This document shows positions 54,002 to 63,135 of a stretch of 64,000 nt of DNA, piece after piece (position 1 is the stretch's first letter; each line of letters opens with the position of its first letter). The position numbers and the translations under genes are program-made. Location: contig NZ_WJBG01000253.1 in assembly GCF_009709555.1 (NCBI RefSeq), positions 62,001 through 126,000 on the forward strand. The letters are read 5' to 3'. Origin of the DNA: Streptomyces blattellae (GTDB lineage: Bacteria > Actinomycetota > Actinomycetes > Streptomycetales > Streptomycetaceae). The notes below the pieces were generated by a model. That model saw only the letters and a list, made by a program, of their open reading frames with translations. It was not told the DNA's origin and searched no databases.

Positions 54002-55288
54002 ATGGCAGCCGGCGCCCCCCGGATCTTCGTCTCGCACCTCTCCGCCGTCGCCGTCTTCGATCCGGCCGGCGATCAGGTCGGGCGCGTACGCGATCTCGTC
54101 GTCATGCTGCGCGTCGGGCGGCGTCCGCCCCGAGTGCTCGGACTGGTGGTCGAACTCGCCACCCGCCGCCGGATCTTCCTGCCCATGACCCGGGTGACCG
54201 GCATCCAGTCCGGCCAGGTCATCACCACCGGTGTGCTCAACGTCCGGCGCTTCGAGCAGCGGCCCACCGAGCGGCTGGTCTTCGGCGAACTGCTCGACCG
54301 GCGGGTGACGCTGGCGGAGACCGGCGAGGAGGCCACGGTGCTGGACGTGTCCGTGCAGCAGTTGCCGGCGCGTCGGGACTGGGAGATCGACCGGGTGTTC
54401 GTGCGGAAGGGCAGGAAGGGCGGCGCCTTCCGGCGGGCCAAGGGGGAGACGCTGACCGTCGAGTGGTCCGCCGTCACCGGTTTCTCCCTGGAGGAGCACG
54501 GACAGGGCGCCGAGAGCCTCCTCGCCACCTTCGAGCAGCTGCGCCCCGCCGACCTCGCCAACGTCCTGCACCACCTCTCCCCCAAACGGCGCGCGGAGGT
54601 CGCCGCCGCCCTCGACGACGACCGCCTCGCCGACGTACTCGAAGAACTCCCCGAGGACGACCAGATCGAGATCCTGGGCAAGCTGAAGGAGGAGCGTGCC
54701 GCGGACGTCCTGGAGGCCATGGACCCGGACGACGCGGCCGACCTGCTGGGTGAGCTGCCGGAGGAGGAGAAGGAGCGGCTGCTGGGCCTGATGCAGCCCG
54801 CCGAAGCGGCCGACGTGCGGCGCCTGATGGCGTACGAGGAGCGCACGGCGGGCGGCCTGATGACCACCGAGCCGATCATCCTGCGCCCCGACTCCACCGT
54901 CGCCGACGCCCTCGCCCGCGTCCGCAACCCCGACCTGTCCCCCGCGCTCGCCGCCCAGGTCTACGTCTGCCGCCCGCCCGACGAGACCCCGACCGGCAAG
55001 TACCTGGGCACGGTCCACTTCCAGCGCCTGCTGCGCGACCCGCCGTACACCCTGGTCAGCTCGCTCGTCGACGACGATCTGCAACCGCTCGCCCCGGACG
55101 CGGCGCTGCCGCTCGTCGCCGGGTTCTTCGCGACGTACGACATGGTCGCGGCGCCCGTCGTCGACGAGTCGGGGTCGCTGCTCGGTGCGGTGACCGTGGA
55201 CGACGTACTCGACCACATGCTGCCCGACGACTGGCGGGAGTCGGAGTTCGACGACCTCGACGAGGGGGTGGGGACGAGTGGCGCCTGA
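54002..55288 (+). CDS. MgtE-N/CBS domain protein
   Basis: 428-aa cytosolic protein. N-terminal PRC-barrel-like segments (~5-140), MgtE-N superhelix (~155-280, with FEQLRPADLANVLHHLSPKRRAE and repeats of EELPEDD), then two CBS domains (~285-415). No MgtE pore helices follow, so it is a regulatory protein, possibly a Mg2+/nucleotide sensor. ATG after AAGGAGG. Confidence 0.88.
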   Translation: MAAGAPRIFVSHLSAVAVFDPAGDQVGRVRDLVVMLRVGRRPPRVLGLVVELATRRRIFLPMTRVTGIQSGQVITTGVLNVRRFEQRPTERLVFGELLDRRVTLAETGEEATVLDVSVQQLPARRDWEIDRVFVRKGRKGGAFRRAKGETLTVEWSAVTGFSLEEHGQGAESLLATFEQLRPADLANVLHHLSPKRRAEVAAALDDDRLADVLEELPEDDQIEILGKLKEERAADVLEAMDPDDAADLLGELPEEEKERLLGLMQPAEAADVRRLMAYEERTAGGLMTTEPIILRPDSTVADALARVRNPDLSPALAAQVYVCRPPDETPTGKYLGTVHFQRLLRDPPYTLVSSLVDDDLQPLAPDAALPLVAGFFATYDMVAAPVVDESGSLLGAVTVDDVLDHMLPDDWRESEFDDLDEGVGTSGA

Positions 55289-55874
55289 GCGCGAGACCGC
55301 GACCCGTGAGCGCACGCCCGCCGGCACGGGGGCCGCCGCCCGGCCGCGCCACGCCCGCCTCGACCAGCCCGCCCCGCCCCGGCGCCGGGTCCTGCCGGAG
55401 TGGGACCCGGAGGCCTTCGGGCGGCTGAGCGAGCGCATCGCGCGTTTCCTCGGCACCGGACGGTTCCTCGTCTGGATGACGTTCGTCATCATCATGTGGG
55501 TGCTGTGGAACGTGGCCGCGCCCAGCGCGCTGCGGTTCGACGAGTACCCGTTCATCTTCCTGACGCTGATGCTGTCGCTGCAGGCCAGCTATGCGGCGCC
55601 GCTGATCCTGCTCGCGCAGAACCGGCAGGACGACCGCTCCCGTGTCGAACTCGAACAGGACCGCAGGCAGAACGAGCGGTCCATCGCCGACACCGAGTAT
55701 CTGACCCGGGAGATCGCCGCCCTGCGCATCGGCCTCGGCGAGGTCGCGACCCGGGACTGGATCCGCTCGGAGCTGCAGGACGTGGTCAAGGACCTGGAGG
55801 ACCGGCAGGACGGGCACGGGCACGGTGTGTTCCCGGCAGAACGGCCGCACCGACGTGACGTAGACGACCGCTGA
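55278..55874 (+). CDS. DUF1003 membrane protein
   Basis: 198-aa DUF1003 protein: two membrane helices (~63-85 and ~92-112; FLVWMTFVIIMWVLWN, PFIFLTLMLSLQASYAAPLILL). N-terminal 45 residues are basic; C-terminal ~60 are a coiled coil, with a His-rich end. Overlaps the MgtE-N gene by 11 bp, so coupled. Function unknown. Confidence 0.85.
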   Translation: MAPERETATRERTPAGTGAAARPRHARLDQPAPPRRRVLPEWDPEAFGRLSERIARFLGTGRFLVWMTFVIIMWVLWNVAAPSALRFDEYPFIFLTLMLSLQASYAAPLILLAQNRQDDRSRVELEQDRRQNERSIADTEYLTREIAALRIGLGEVATRDWIRSELQDVVKDLEDRQDGHGHGVFPAERPHRRDVDDR

Positions 55875-55916
55875 CGGGCTTTCCGGGGTAGCTGTGAGGC
55901 GCCGTACCATCGTCCT

Positions 55917-57050
55917 ATGGCTACGGAAGACGCGGTGCGCGAAGCACTGTCGACGGTGAACGACCCCGAGATCAACCGCCCCATCACCGAACTCGGGATG
56001 GTCAAGTCGGTTCAGATCGGGGCGGACGGAGCGGTCGCGGTCGCCGTGTACCTGACGGTTTCCGGCTGTCCGATGCGCGACACCATCACGCAGCGCGTGA
56101 CGGAGGCGGTCGCGCGGGTCGAGGGCGTCACCCGCGTCGACGTCGAGCTCGACGTCATGAGCGACGAGCAGCGCAAGGAACTGGCCTCCGCCCTGCGCGG
56201 CGGCACCGCCGAGCGCGAGGTCCCCTTCGCCAAACCCGGCTCCCTCACCCGCGTGTACGCGGTCGCCTCCGGCAAGGGCGGCGTCGGCAAGTCCTCCGTC
56301 ACCGTCAACCTGGCCGCGGCGATGGCGGCGGACGGCCTCAAGGTGGGCGTCGTCGACGCCGACATCTACGGCCACTCCGTGCCCCGCATGCTGGGCGCCG
56401 ACGGGCTTCCCACCCAGGTCGAGAACATGATCATGCCGCCGTCCGCGAACGGCGTGAAGGTCATCTCCATCGGCATGTTCACGCCGGGCAACACCCCGGT
56501 GGTCTGGCGCGGCCCGATGCTGCACAGGGCTTTGCAGCAGTTCCTGGCGGACGTCTACTGGGGCGACCTGGACGTGCTGCTGCTGGACCTCCCGCCCGGC
56601 ACGGGCGACATCGCCATCTCGGTCGCCCAGCTCGTCCCCAACGCCGAGATCGTCGTCGTCACGACCCCGCAGCAGGCGGCGGCCGAGGTCGCCGAGCGCG
56701 CCGGCTCCATCGCCGTCCAGACCCACCAGAAGATCGTCGGCGTCGTGGAGAACATGTCCGGTCTCCCCTGCCCCCACTGCGGCGAGATGGTCGACGTGTT
56801 CGGCACGGGCGGCGGCCAGGTCGTCGCCGACGGCCTCACCCGCACGACGGGCACCTCGGTCCCGGTCCTCGGCAACATCCCCATCGACGTCCGCCTCCGC
56901 GAGGGCGGCGACGAGGGCAAGCCGGTCGTCCTGACCGACCCCGACTCCCCGGCGGGCTCCGCCCTGCGGGCGATCGCGGGGAAGCTGGGGGGACGGCAGC
57001 GGGGGCTGGCGGGGATGTCGCTGGGGATCACGCCGCGCAACAAGTTTTAG
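55917..57050 (+). CDS. mrp: Mrp/NBP35 Fe-S carrier ATPase
   Basis: 377-aa P-loop NTPase. MIP18/DUF59 domain (1-~90), then SGKGGVGKSSVTVNL (deviant Walker A, ~118), DADIYGHSVPRMLG and the Fe-S motif CPHCG (~281). Known role: iron-sulfur cluster assembly and transfer. Last five codons plus stop are repeated in tandem after the gene. Confidence 0.93.
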   Translation: MATEDAVREALSTVNDPEINRPITELGMVKSVQIGADGAVAVAVYLTVSGCPMRDTITQRVTEAVARVEGVTRVDVELDVMSDEQRKELASALRGGTAEREVPFAKPGSLTRVYAVASGKGGVGKSSVTVNLAAAMAADGLKVGVVDADIYGHSVPRMLGADGLPTQVENMIMPPSANGVKVISIGMFTPGNTPVVWRGPMLHRALQQFLADVYWGDLDVLLLDLPPGTGDIAISVAQLVPNAEIVVVTTPQQAAAEVAERAGSIAVQTHQKIVGVVENMSGLPCPHCGEMVDVFGTGGGQVVADGLTRTTGTSVPVLGNIPIDVRLREGGDEGKPVVLTDPDSPAGSALRAIAGKLGGRQRGLAGMSLGITPRNKF

Positions 57051-57104
57051 CCGCGCAACTGGTTTTAGCCGCGCAACTGGTTTTAGCCGCGCAACAAGTT
57101 TTGC
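57033..57104. repeat. 18-bp tandem repeat at the mrp 3' end
   Basis: Four copies of CCGCGCAACNNGTTTTAG at 57033, 57051, 57069 and 57087. Copy 1 is the mrp C-terminus and stop; copies 2 and 3 keep the TAG; copy 4 loses it. Confidence 0.9.
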
Positions 57105-57121
57105 GCGACGGCGGGGAGACC

Positions 57122-57172
57122 CATGGGGGCGCGGGGCTGTGTCGATATGCGGCTCCGCCGCGTGGGCGCGGC
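57122..57172. repeat. Dispersed palindromic repeat
   Basis: GGGGGCGCGGGGCTGTGTCG… with a GCGGCTCCGCCGCG core; a close relative is found inverted at ~52965-53025. Confidence 0.65.
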
Positions 57173-57223
57173 AAGCCACAGCGAACGGCGAAGGGGCGCC
57201 ACAATCCACCGGCGCCCCCACTG

Positions 57224-57883
57224 TCATGCGTAAGCGGCAACGTCCTTGATCACGGCGAACCCAAGACCGTACGCGCTCATCCCCCGCCCGTACGCCCCCA
57301 CATGCACCCCTTCCGGCGTGGACCCGGCCAGCACCCACCCGAACTCGGACTCGCGGTAGTGGAAGGGCGTGGGCACCCCGTCCACAGGCAGGGACAACGT
57401 CGACCACGCCGACCCGGCGAGATCGTCGGCCAACGCCCACGCCGTCTCCGTCTGCTGCTCCAGCCAGTCGTCCCGCAGGGAATGGTCCATCTGGCCGGGC
57501 CAGGTGAAGGACAGCAGCCCCACCCCCGCCAGCCACGCCGCCGACGACACCGACGTGGCCTCCAGCAGCCCCGTACCGTCGGCGCTCCGCCGGGACGGAT
57601 TCGCCGCGACGGTCACCACGACCGCGAACTTCTCCCTGGCATCGGCGGCGACGCTCTCGTTGCGGACGGAGGGCTCGTCCCCGTGCCCGATGGACCCGTG
57701 CTCCACGGCCCCGTCGGCCGCCGTCCCCACCTGCATCAGCCAGCGCGGCCCCGTGAAGGCCTCGTCGAGCCCGTACCACGGGAAGGGCGCCAGCAGGTAG
57801 CCGTCAACCGTGCGCCGGGCGGTGGGGACCTGTTGTCCGCCCTCCCCGGCTGCCGGCTGCGCGACTCGACTCGTCGTCTCCAT
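57224..57883 (-). CDS. Hypothetical protein
   Basis: 219-aa protein without a recognised domain. Segments: YLLAPFPWYGLDEAFTG, LLSFTWPGQMDHSLRDDWLEQQ, GWVLAGSTPEGVHVGAYGRGM. Globular and cytosolic by appearance. ATG 57883 (METTSR) after GAGGAGG; an ATG at 57979 adds 32 residues and is possible. Conserved in streptomycetes, from memory. Confidence 0.65.
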   Translation of the reverse strand: METTSRVAQPAAGEGGQQVPTARRTVDGYLLAPFPWYGLDEAFTGPRWLMQVGTAADGAVEHGSIGHGDEPSVRNESVAADAREKFAVVVTVAANPSRRSADGTGLLEATSVSSAAWLAGVGLLSFTWPGQMDHSLRDDWLEQQTETAWALADDLAGSAWSTLSLPVDGVPTPFHYRESEFGWVLAGSTPEGVHVGAYGRGMSAYGLGFAVIKDVAAYA

Positions 57884-58163
57884 ATGCCCGGACGCCTCCT
57901 CGTTCGTGTCGGGCCTGGACGGCCCGCCCCCCTTGCTCTCGTCGGAACGGGACGGCCCGCCCCCTTCGGGCGCAGTCATCCGGTCCGCACAACAACTCGG
58001 CAGCATATCCACCGCGCTCGGGGCTGCCGGGAAATCGCCCGGCGCGTGGGCCGCTCGCACGCCGTGTTCAGGCCGCGGGACGCGGGGGCGGAGTATGAAA
58101 CGCGTCACGTACGCCGTCGGCGGGCGCCGCGGTCGTACGCTCTGGCGGCGTCGTAGGCGCTGC

Positions 58164-58646
58164 TCAGGTGGCGTCGTAGTCGAACGGCGCGACCTCGCCG
58201 CGCGGGCTCTCGGGCTTCTTGGTCATGTCGATGCGGGAGCCCGACGAACCGGTCGAAGCGGTCGAGCCGGTCGAGCCGGACGACGAGGCGGCCGAAGACG
58301 AAGAGGCCGACGAGGAGTCGCTGTCGCGGCCCTGGACCGCGTCCGCGACCTCGGCCATCTCCTTCTTCAGGTCGAAGCCGTTGCGGATCTCCTTGATCCC
58401 CAGGTCGTCGTTGTCCAGCTGCTTGCGGATGAACGTCCTGGGGTTGAGGTCCTCGAACTCGAAGTCCTTGAACTCCGGCCCGAGTTCGTCGCGGATGTCC
58501 TGCTTGGCGCTCTCCGAGAACTCACGGACCTTGCGGATGGTCCGCATGACGTCCTGAATGACCTTCGGGAGCTTGTCCGGACCGAAGACGAGCACGGCAA
58601 GAATGACGAGCGTCGCCAGCTCTAGCGGTCCTATGTCATTGAACAC
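58164..58646 (-). CDS. tatB: Sec-independent translocase TatB
   Basis: 160-aa TatB. Membrane helix ~5-21 (LELATLVILAVLVFGPDKLP), amphipathic helix VIQDVMRTIRKVREF, and a disordered Ser-rich tail. GTG start. TatB binds twin-arginine signal peptides in the TatBC receptor. Downstream of the htrA-like gene, as in mycobacteria. Confidence 0.9.
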   Translation of the reverse strand: MFNDIGPLELATLVILAVLVFGPDKLPKVIQDVMRTIRKVREFSESAKQDIRDELGPEFKDFEFEDLNPRTFIRKQLDNDDLGIKEIRNGFDLKKEMAEVADAVQGRDSDSSSASSSSAASSSGSTGSTASTGSSGSRIDMTKKPESPRGEVAPFDYDAT

Positions 58647-58922
58647 CTGAAGCTCCTTGCGATGTCCTCGGTCCTCGGCCCTCGGTGGTCTGTGCGGTCT
58701 TCCGTGGTCCGGGCCGGGTCCACGGTACCCGGCGATGCTGTACGACCGGTACTGCCCCGAGGCCTCCGAATGCGGGTGGGAGTGCGGTTTCGGAGTTGTC
58801 TGCCTTGTGGGAGAGCTTGTGGGAGCGCTGATGGACGGGTTGGCGGGACCTGACTGTGACGTTTCTTTAAGTGTCGGCGAGCCAAGGTTTTCGGGATGTT
58901 TCAGTCGGCGTTCCGTCGGCGT

Positions 58923-61010
58923 TCAGTCGGCGTCGGAGGAACCGAGCACCAGCGTGATCCGGATCTCCCTGCCGTCGCGTTCCAGGGTCAGTTCCAGACG
59001 GTCGCCGGGGCGGTGGGCGCGTGTCTTGACGATGAGTTCCTCACCGGAGTGGATGCGCTGGCCGTCGACCTCGGTGATGACGTCGCCCGCCTTGATACCG
59101 GCCTTGTCGCCGGGGCCGCCCGCGGTGACCGAGGGGCCGCCGCCGCTGTCCTGCGTGCCGATGCGGGCGCCGTCGCCGGCGTAGTCCATGTCGAGGGTGA
59201 CGCCGATGACCGGGTGGGTCGCCTTGCCGGTGTTGATCAGCTCCTCGGCGACCCGCCTGGCCTGGTTGACCGGGATGGCGAAACCGAGCCCTATCGAACC
59301 GGCCTGGCCGCCGTCCAGGTCGGAGCCGTCGCCGGCGGAGCGGATGGCGGAGTTGATACCGATGACGCGGGCCTCGGCGTCGAGCAGGGGTCCGCCGGAG
59401 TTGCCGGGGTTGATCGGCGCGTCGGTCTGCAAGGCGTCGACGTACGACACGTCACTGCCGTCGCCGCTCTCGCCGCCCGCCGTGATGGGCCGCTCCTTGG
59501 CGCTGATGATGCCGGAGGTGACCGTGCCGGCCAGGTCGAAGGGGGCGCCGATGGCGACGACGGGGTCGCCGACCTGGACGCTGTCGGAGTTGCCGAGCGT
59601 CATGGGCCTGAGGCCCGTGACACCGCTGACCTTGACGACGGCGAGGTCATAGCCGCCGTCCCGGCCTACGACCGTGGCCTTGGCGGTGTCGCCGCTGTGG
59701 AACGTCACGGAGATCTCGCCGCCTGCCGCGGCCGGTTCCACGACGTGGTTGTTGGTGAGGATGTGGCCGCGGTCGTCGAGCACGAAGCCGGTGCCGGTGC
59801 CCTGTGATTCGCTGCCGCTGACATGCAGCGTCACCACGCTGGGCAGCGCCCGCGCGGCGATGCCCGCCACGCTGTCCATCGGCCGCCCGGTGGGCTCCGG
59901 GTCGGCCTGCGGCAGCTCCACACTCCCCACGCCGCCGTTCCGTTCGAGATACGCCCCTACGGCGCCCCCGACACCCCCCGAAACCAGCGCCAGCAACAGC
60001 GCTCCCCCGAGCAGAGCCCTGCGCACACGCTTCCGGCGCTCGGTGGTGCCGGGTACGACCGCCCCGTTCTGCTGAAGCGGGCCGCTGGCGGGGGCCCAGG
60101 GGTCGTAGTTCTGCCAGGGGTTGGCGGGGGGCGCAACGGGGGGCACAACGGGGGCTGCAACCGGGGGTGCGTGGGTCGGTACCGGCGTCGGCATCGGCAT
60201 CGGCATCGGCGGAACAGGGGATCCAAGGGTCGGCGTCGGGGTGGGCCCCGGCGTGTCCTGCGCAGCCGCGGGCACCGGTGTGCTCTGGGCCGGTGTGCCC
60301 TGGGCCGGTGTGCTCGCCGGGTGCTGGACCGGCGGGGCGGGCGCCCACGGGCCGGGCTCGCCGTACGGCGGGGTGCTGTACGGGTCGGGGTCATGCAGGG
60401 GTTTGGGACGCTCGATGGCCGACTCCCCGTCCACCCGCGAATCCGGCGTCACAGTGGGCTGAGCCGGTACGAAGCCGTCCTCGGCGCCCGCCTCCTCAGG
60501 AGGCCGCAACTCGAAGTCCCCCTCGGAGTGGCCCACATCCCCCCGACCTCCCGCAGACCGCTCAAACTCGAAGCCGCCCCCAGCCGAAGCCACGTCACCC
60601 CCACGACCCCCCGCAGACCGCTCCGGCTCGAACCCCCCCTCGACCGAAGCCACATCACCCCCGCGACCTCCCCCAGGCCGCTCAAGCTCGAAGTCACCCT
60701 CCCCGGAAACCCCGCCGCCACCACCGCGTACGTCCGGCAGCGGAGCCGACTCGAAGTCGCCCCCAGCCGAACCCACCTCACCCCCACGACCCCCCACAGG
60801 CCCCTCAAACTCGAAGTCACCCTCCCCGAAAGCCCCGCCGCCACCACCGCGTACGTCCGGCAGCGGAGCCGGCTCGAAGTCGGCGGTGGGCGGCGGCTCG
60901 GGCGGAGTTGCCTGGGGCTGCGTGGGGGAAGCCCCCTGTGCCTCGCCCGCAGGGGGCTGCGGGCGAGGTCGGCTCCACCATTTCGCCTTCGTGGACTTCC
61001 CCTCGTCCAT
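58923..61010 (-). CDS. htrA: HtrA/DegP-like serine protease
   Basis: 695-aa membrane-anchored trypsin-like protease. Long N-terminal disordered half has repeats of FELERxxGGRGGDVAS. One membrane helix (~335-355), then catalytic His422 (NNHVV), Asp455 and Ser538 (GNSGGP), and a C-terminal PDZ domain. Known role: folding-stress protease. ATG 61010. Upstream are the sigma and anti-sigma genes. Confidence 0.92.
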   Translation of the reverse strand: MDEGKSTKAKWWSRPRPQPPAGEAQGASPTQPQATPPEPPPTADFEPAPLPDVRGGGGGAFGEGDFEFEGPVGGRGGEVGSAGGDFESAPLPDVRGGGGGVSGEGDFELERPGGGRGGDVASVEGGFEPERSAGGRGGDVASAGGGFEFERSAGGRGDVGHSEGDFELRPPEEAGAEDGFVPAQPTVTPDSRVDGESAIERPKPLHDPDPYSTPPYGEPGPWAPAPPVQHPASTPAQGTPAQSTPVPAAAQDTPGPTPTPTLGSPVPPMPMPMPTPVPTHAPPVAAPVVPPVAPPANPWQNYDPWAPASGPLQQNGAVVPGTTERRKRVRRALLGGALLLALVSGGVGGAVGAYLERNGGVGSVELPQADPEPTGRPMDSVAGIAARALPSVVTLHVSGSESQGTGTGFVLDDRGHILTNNHVVEPAAAGGEISVTFHSGDTAKATVVGRDGGYDLAVVKVSGVTGLRPMTLGNSDSVQVGDPVVAIGAPFDLAGTVTSGIISAKERPITAGGESGDGSDVSYVDALQTDAPINPGNSGGPLLDAEARVIGINSAIRSAGDGSDLDGGQAGSIGLGFAIPVNQARRVAEELINTGKATHPVIGVTLDMDYAGDGARIGTQDSGGGPSVTAGGPGDKAGIKAGDVITEVDGQRIHSGEELIVKTRAHRPGDRLELTLERDGREIRITLVLGSSDAD

Positions 61011-61147
61011 ACGCTCCCCACAGCTGGCCGCGGCACGGCTCGTCGACGGTGGCCGCAGATCGTCTGCTCCGTGCCCGGCTGACTGCCTGGGCACGGCCCA
61101 CCGCTGTGGATTCAACCAGGTTCACGCGCCGTAGCGCAGAGGCCGGG

Positions 61148-62137
61148 TCAGTGGCCCGTGCCGGGGGATCCGGAAGGAGTTGTGGGGGATGAGGCCGGGT
61201 CGGGGACGGGTGCGGCGAACAGGCCCGGGTTCGTGATCTTGGGGACGGTGGACCACGTGGTGAGGGTGAACGGCGGGGTGGAGCTGAGCGGACGTATCAA
61301 CGGGGACATGGCGGCCGCACCGGCGGCCACCGGCGTGGTCAGTGGCGGTGCGGCGGCCTGCTGGACCTGTCCGCCGGCCGGGGCCGGAATGCCGGGCAGC
61401 AGTGGGGCGGAGACTGCGGTCGGGGCGACCGGAGCCTCACCCAGCGGTGTCTGCTGGCCGCCCTGGGCAAGCAGCGGTCCGACACCTCGGCGGCGCTGGT
61501 TCTCAGGCGCCGTCGCGGCTCCCGAGCCCTGCGTCCGCAGCGGCGTCACATTGCTGCCGCCGGAGCCGTCGCGCGCGGTGTTCGTGGTCTCGCCGGTGCC
61601 GGTGGTGACCCCGCCGAGCGCGATCGCGGCCAGCGACACCGCCCCGGCGGCGACGACCGCGAACCGCACTCCGCGCGAGGCCGACCGCTCGGCCTCATGA
61701 CGGCTGACGTCATGTATCCGGAAGCCACGGCCCGCCGACGGGAGCACGGAGTCGTGCGCACGGGCGGGGACGTAACCGAACTCGAAGCGCTCACTCCGCT
61801 TCACCCCGAAGACGCCGGCGGCCGCGGCGCGTCCGGAGAGTCCGTCAGCGAACCCGCCCAGCGGTGAGTCACCGTCGCCGTCATCTCCCCCCGGCAGCCC
61901 CTGGAGGCGGGCCAGGAAGCTCTCGGAGGGCGGCGGCGGGGCCGCTGCCGCGAAGACGTCCTTCAGACGGCGCTGCGCGTCGGCCTCTGCCTTGCACTTC
62001 GAGCAGGTGGCCAGATGCGCGAGCACGCGCTCGCGCGCCTCATGACCGAGCTCGCCGTCGACCAGCGCGGCGAGTCGGTCTCCCAGATGCTGTTCTGCGA
62101 GGTGCCCCTCGGTGGGTTCGGGCCGTGATCCACTCAC
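61148..62137 (-). CDS. Anti-sigma factor (zinc-finger type)
   Basis: 329-aa membrane anti-sigma factor. Zinc motif HxxxCxxC (HLATCSKC, ~45-52), then an amphipathic helix; membrane helix ~165-185; extracytoplasmic Pro/Ala/Gln-rich tail. GTG start overlaps the sigma stop (GTGA). Expected to hold the ECF sigma until envelope stress. Confidence 0.85.
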   Translation of the reverse strand: MSGSRPEPTEGHLAEQHLGDRLAALVDGELGHEARERVLAHLATCSKCKAEADAQRRLKDVFAAAAPPPPSESFLARLQGLPGGDDGDGDSPLGGFADGLSGRAAAAGVFGVKRSERFEFGYVPARAHDSVLPSAGRGFRIHDVSRHEAERSASRGVRFAVVAAGAVSLAAIALGGVTTGTGETTNTARDGSGGSNVTPLRTQGSGAATAPENQRRRGVGPLLAQGGQQTPLGEAPVAPTAVSAPLLPGIPAPAGGQVQQAAAPPLTTPVAAGAAAMSPLIRPLSSTPPFTLTTWSTVPKITNPGLFAAPVPDPASSPTTPSGSPGTGH

Positions 62138-62907
62138 GCGGACGCGCCCCCTCCTCCCAGAACCGGGACACGGGCCACGAAGGAGCGGCGCTCGGCCCGG
62201 GCCTCGGGCGACCGGTGCGCCAAGGCCTTGCGCAGCTGCGAGCGGCCACGATGGATACGGGACCGGACCGTGCCGAGCTTCACGCCGAGGGTCGCGGCGA
62301 TCTCCTCGTACGACAGTCCTTCGATGTCGCACAGGACTACTGCGGCGCGGAACTCGGGCGCGAGGGTGTCGAGGGCCTGCTGGACGTCGGCGTCGAAGTG
62401 CGCGTCGTTGAAGATCTGCTGCGGGTTCGGCTCGCGGCTGGGCAGACGCTCCGCCGCGTCCTCGCCGAGCGCGTCGAAACGGATGCGCTGCTTGCGGCGG
62501 ACCATGTCCAGGAACAGGTTCGTGGTGATGCGGTGCAGCCAGCCCTCGAAGGTGCCCGGTGTATACGTCGACAGGGAGCGGAAGACACGGACGAAGACCT
62601 CCTGCGTGAGGTCCTCGGCGTCGTGCTGGTTGCCGGTGAGGCGGTAGGCCAGGCGGTAGACCCGGCCGCTGTGGGTGCTGACGATCTCCTCCCAGGTGGG
62701 CGGAGTCCACGCCGGCCCGTCCGCGTCGGTGGAGAAAGTCGCGGTCTGGGCGTAGTCGCCGGCGTGGCTGTGGTCAGCAGCGGTGTCGTTCACGGATTTC
62801 GGCCTGCCCGCCGATCCGAAGAAGCGCCGCAGCACTCCTCCCCGATCCACAGGCGCAGCCGCACCTCCCCTGTCGGCTCTGGTGGTGTCCAGTGGAGCCC
62901 CTACCAT
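62134..62907 (-). CDS. ECF RNA polymerase sigma factor (SigE-like)
   Basis: 257-aa ECF sigma factor. Region 2 (STHSGRVYRLAYRLTGNQHDAEDLTQEVF) and region 4 (EFRAAVVLCDIEGLSYEEIAATLGVKLGTVRSRIHRGR). Start chosen at ATG 62907; ATG 63024 has a better ribosome site and is possible. With anti-sigma, HtrA and TatB it matches the mycobacterial sigE locus, but the gene should not be confused with the S. coelicolor SigE of cell-wall stress. Confidence 0.87.
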   Translation of the reverse strand: MVGAPLDTTRADRGGAAAPVDRGGVLRRFFGSAGRPKSVNDTAADHSHAGDYAQTATFSTDADGPAWTPPTWEEIVSTHSGRVYRLAYRLTGNQHDAEDLTQEVFVRVFRSLSTYTPGTFEGWLHRITTNLFLDMVRRKQRIRFDALGEDAAERLPSREPNPQQIFNDAHFDADVQQALDTLAPEFRAAVVLCDIEGLSYEEIAATLGVKLGTVRSRIHRGRSQLRKALAHRSPEARAERRSFVARVPVLGGGGASA

Positions 62908-63135
62908 AGCCACCTCGCCCGTTAGCTCCGGATAAGCGGTTTTACGAGAATTTGATCTGGGCTGATACGGCTCATGTGGCTGCGTCAGCACTTGCTCGCC
63001 GTCCCGCACCTCTTCGTGATCCATCCGTTTCCCCCGCTCCTGTCTCCACCCCCTTAAACGCCCGGTCCCATCTGCGGGTTCCCGGCCCCAACGGATACAG
63101 TCACGCCCAGGCATACACGGGGACAGGAGAGGGTC

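Noticed and set aside
57028..57240. Minus-strand ORF with KTCCAAKTSCAAKT repeats
   Set aside because: Simply the translation of the 18-bp tandem repeat and a palindromic element.
55056..57779. 907-codon minus-strand frame across DUF1003 and mrp
   Set aside because: No domain and antisense composition; both opposite genes are firmly identified.
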